From an uncultured Pelagibacteraceae bacterium (GTDB lineage: Bacteria > Pseudomonadota > Alphaproteobacteria > Pelagibacterales > Pelagibacteraceae), in contig CACFYN010000002.1 of the NCBI GenBank assembly GCA_902570525.1, forward strand, positions 58,464-122,463: DNA of 64,000 bases, written 5' to 3'. Of the stretch, positions 62,327-64,000 are shown in pieces. The translations under genes were made by a program, and so were the position numbers. The notes below the pieces were generated by a model. That model saw nothing but the letters and a program-made list of their open reading frames with translations, had not been told where the DNA came from and made no database searches. Every line of letters starts with the position of its first letter. Position 1 is the first letter of the stretch.

Positions 62327-64000
62327 TGTTACACAATTCTGAAAAAGATTTTATTAAAAGACATATTGGACCATCTAAGAAAGATGAAAAAGATATGTTA
62401 GGACAACTTGGTTATCAAAATATAAACGAGTTGATTAGTCAAACTGTACCAGAAAAAATATTGTTTAAAGGAGAATTAAATATTGGTGAACCTAACTCTG
62501 AATATGAGGCACTAAGAATATTAAAAGGTTTATCTAGAAAAAATCAAATATACTCAAATTTCATTGGTATGGGTTATTATGGAACATATACCCCAAACGT
62601 AATTATAAGAAACATATTGGAAAATCCTGGTTGGTATACTTCTTACACTCCTTATCAACCTGAAGTCGCTCAGGGTAGATTGGAAATGTTGCTAAACTTT
62701 CAACAAATGATAATTGACTTTACTGGAATGGATATCGCAAATGCGTCCTTGTTAGATGAGGGGACAGCAGCTGCTGAAGCTATGGGTCTCAGTCACAGAC
62801 TTAACAAAAAAGATAGTGATCTTGTTTTTATTTCTAAAGATTGTCACCCTCAGACCATAGAGGTAGTAAAAACAAGAGCTGAACCTTTGGGACTTAAAGT
62901 TTTAATTGGAGATGATGAAGAGTTAAACAATATAAAAAATGATATTGTATGTGGAATTCTTCAATATCCTGGAACTTTGGGTGATATAAAAGATCCAAGT
63001 GAAAATATTAGTAAAATTAGAAAAAAAAATGGAAAAGCTATACTTGCTTGTGATTTATTATCTTTAGCAAAATTAAAAACCCCAGCAGAATTAGGGGCAG
63101 ATATTGCTATAGGTAGTTCACAAAGATTTGGAATTCCTTTAGGTTATGGAGGTCCACATGCAGCATTTTTTGCGACTAAAGATGAATTTAAGAGATCCAT
63201 GCCAGGAAGAATTATTGGAGTTTCTGTAGATAGACATGGAAATAAAGCTTATAGACTCGCATTACAAACTAGAGAACAACATATAAGAAGAGATAAGGCG
63301 ACAAGTAATATTTGTACTGCTCAAGCACTGCTTGCAATTGTTTCTGCAGCATATGCAATTTACCATGGGCCTAAAGGAATTAGGACGATATCAGAAAGAG
63401 TTTCTCAACTTGCTAAAAATTTTGCCGATAAACTTAAACAGTCAGGTTATGAACTTTATTCAGACTATTTCTTTGATACTGTAACAGTGTTAACAAAAGA
63501 TAAAACTGAACAAATATTTCAAAATGCTTTATCTCAAAAAGTAAATATCAGAAAAGTAAATTCTGAAATGTTAGCGGTGTCTTTTGATGAAAAGAAAAAT
63601 GTTTACAGAGCAAATCAACTTTTAAAAATATTTAATTGCGCTGAAGCCATAAAAGAAAATCCAACGGAAAGTTTACCTAATCTTCCAAAAAATTTACTTA
63701 GAACTTCTAATTATTTAGAGCACAAAGTATTTAATAGTTATCACTCAGAAACAGAAATGATTAGATATTTAAAAAGACTTGAGGATAAAGATATAGCTCT
63801 TAATCGAACAATGATTGCGTTGGGTTCATGTACAATGAAACTAAATGCCGTTGCAGAAATGATACCTATTAGTTGGAGAGAATTTTCAGAACCACATCCT
63901 TTCGCTCCAATAGAGCAAATGGAAGGTTTTAGAACTTTATTCACTGATTTGAAAAATTGGTTGAGATCGGTAACTGGATTTTCAGGAGTTTCTTTGCAAC
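62326..64000 (+). CDS. gcvP: Glycine dehydrogenase (decarboxylating) P protein, 3' truncated by window edge; not in supplied ORF track
   Basis: ATG overlaps the gcvH stop (TAATG); frame open to window end: FIKRHIGPSKKDEKDML, GMGYYGTYTPNVIIRNILENPGWYTSYTPYQPEVAQGRLE, GSCTMKLNAVAEMIPISW. Confidence 0.96.
   Translation, partial: MLHNSEKDFIKRHIGPSKKDEKDMLGQLGYQNINELISQTVPEKILFKGELNIGEPNSEYEALRILKGLSRKNQIYSNFIGMGYYGTYTPNVIIRNILENPGWYTSYTPYQPEVAQGRLEMLLNFQQMIIDFTGMDIANASLLDEGTAAAEAMGLSHRLNKKDSDLVFISKDCHPQTIEVVKTRAEPLGLKVLIGDDEELNNIKNDIVCGILQYPGTLGDIKDPSENISKIRKKNGKAILACDLLSLAKLKTPAELGADIAIGSSQRFGIPLGYGGPHAAFFATKDEFKRSMPGRIIGVSVDRHGNKAYRLALQTREQHIRRDKATSNICTAQALLAIVSAAYAIYHGPKGIRTISERVSQLAKNFADKLKQSGYELYSDYFFDTVTVLTKDKTEQIFQNALSQKVNIRKVNSEMLAVSFDEKKNVYRANQLLKIFNCAEAIKENPTESLPNLPKNLLRTSNYLEHKVFNSYHSETEMIRYLKRLEDKDIALNRTMIALGSCTMKLNAVAEMIPISWREFSEPHPFAPIEQMEGFRTLFTDLKNWLRSVTGFSGVSLQ

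Overview
The window looks like a low-GC, tightly packed chromosomal segment of a SAR11 / Pelagibacterales-type marine alphaproteobacterium. This assignment is inferred from the proteorhodopsin-ferredoxin-reductase locus, the gcv glycine riboswitch, AT-rich codon usage and near-zero intergenic space. About 60 protein genes are supported, mostly housekeeping: folP-glmM-thiD-purA, rpoH, rluD, dxs/ispA/ispB, aroC, pdxH, glyQS, ppdK, nadAC, pyrC, prpE-like, umuDC, recA, alaS, icd, psd-pssA, guaBA, panB, pxpABC and gcvTHP. There are two tRNAs (Arg-TCG, Leu-GAG), a tandem glycine riboswitch and two clear intrinsic terminators. I saw no mobile elements, CRISPR arrays or prophage. The most unusual item is a 720-aa ammonium transporter fused to a C-terminal SpoIIE/RsbU-type PP2C phosphatase (34471-36633), which looks like a candidate ammonium-sensing transceptor. 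It sits at the end of a compact operon with two membrane glycosyltransferases and an unannotated 41-aa membrane microprotein. Other items worth checking are: an IMP dehydrogenase lacking its CBS/Bateman domain; a blue-tuned (Gln105-equivalent) proteorhodopsin with a structured 5' leader; a glycine riboswitch whose 13-bp closing helix ends 1 nt before the gcvT ATG; shared YTAA stop codons at five of nine convergent gene pairs; candidate LexA boxes at umuDC and recA; a secreted alginate-lyase-like protein; and paired CxC-tailed TPR proteins.
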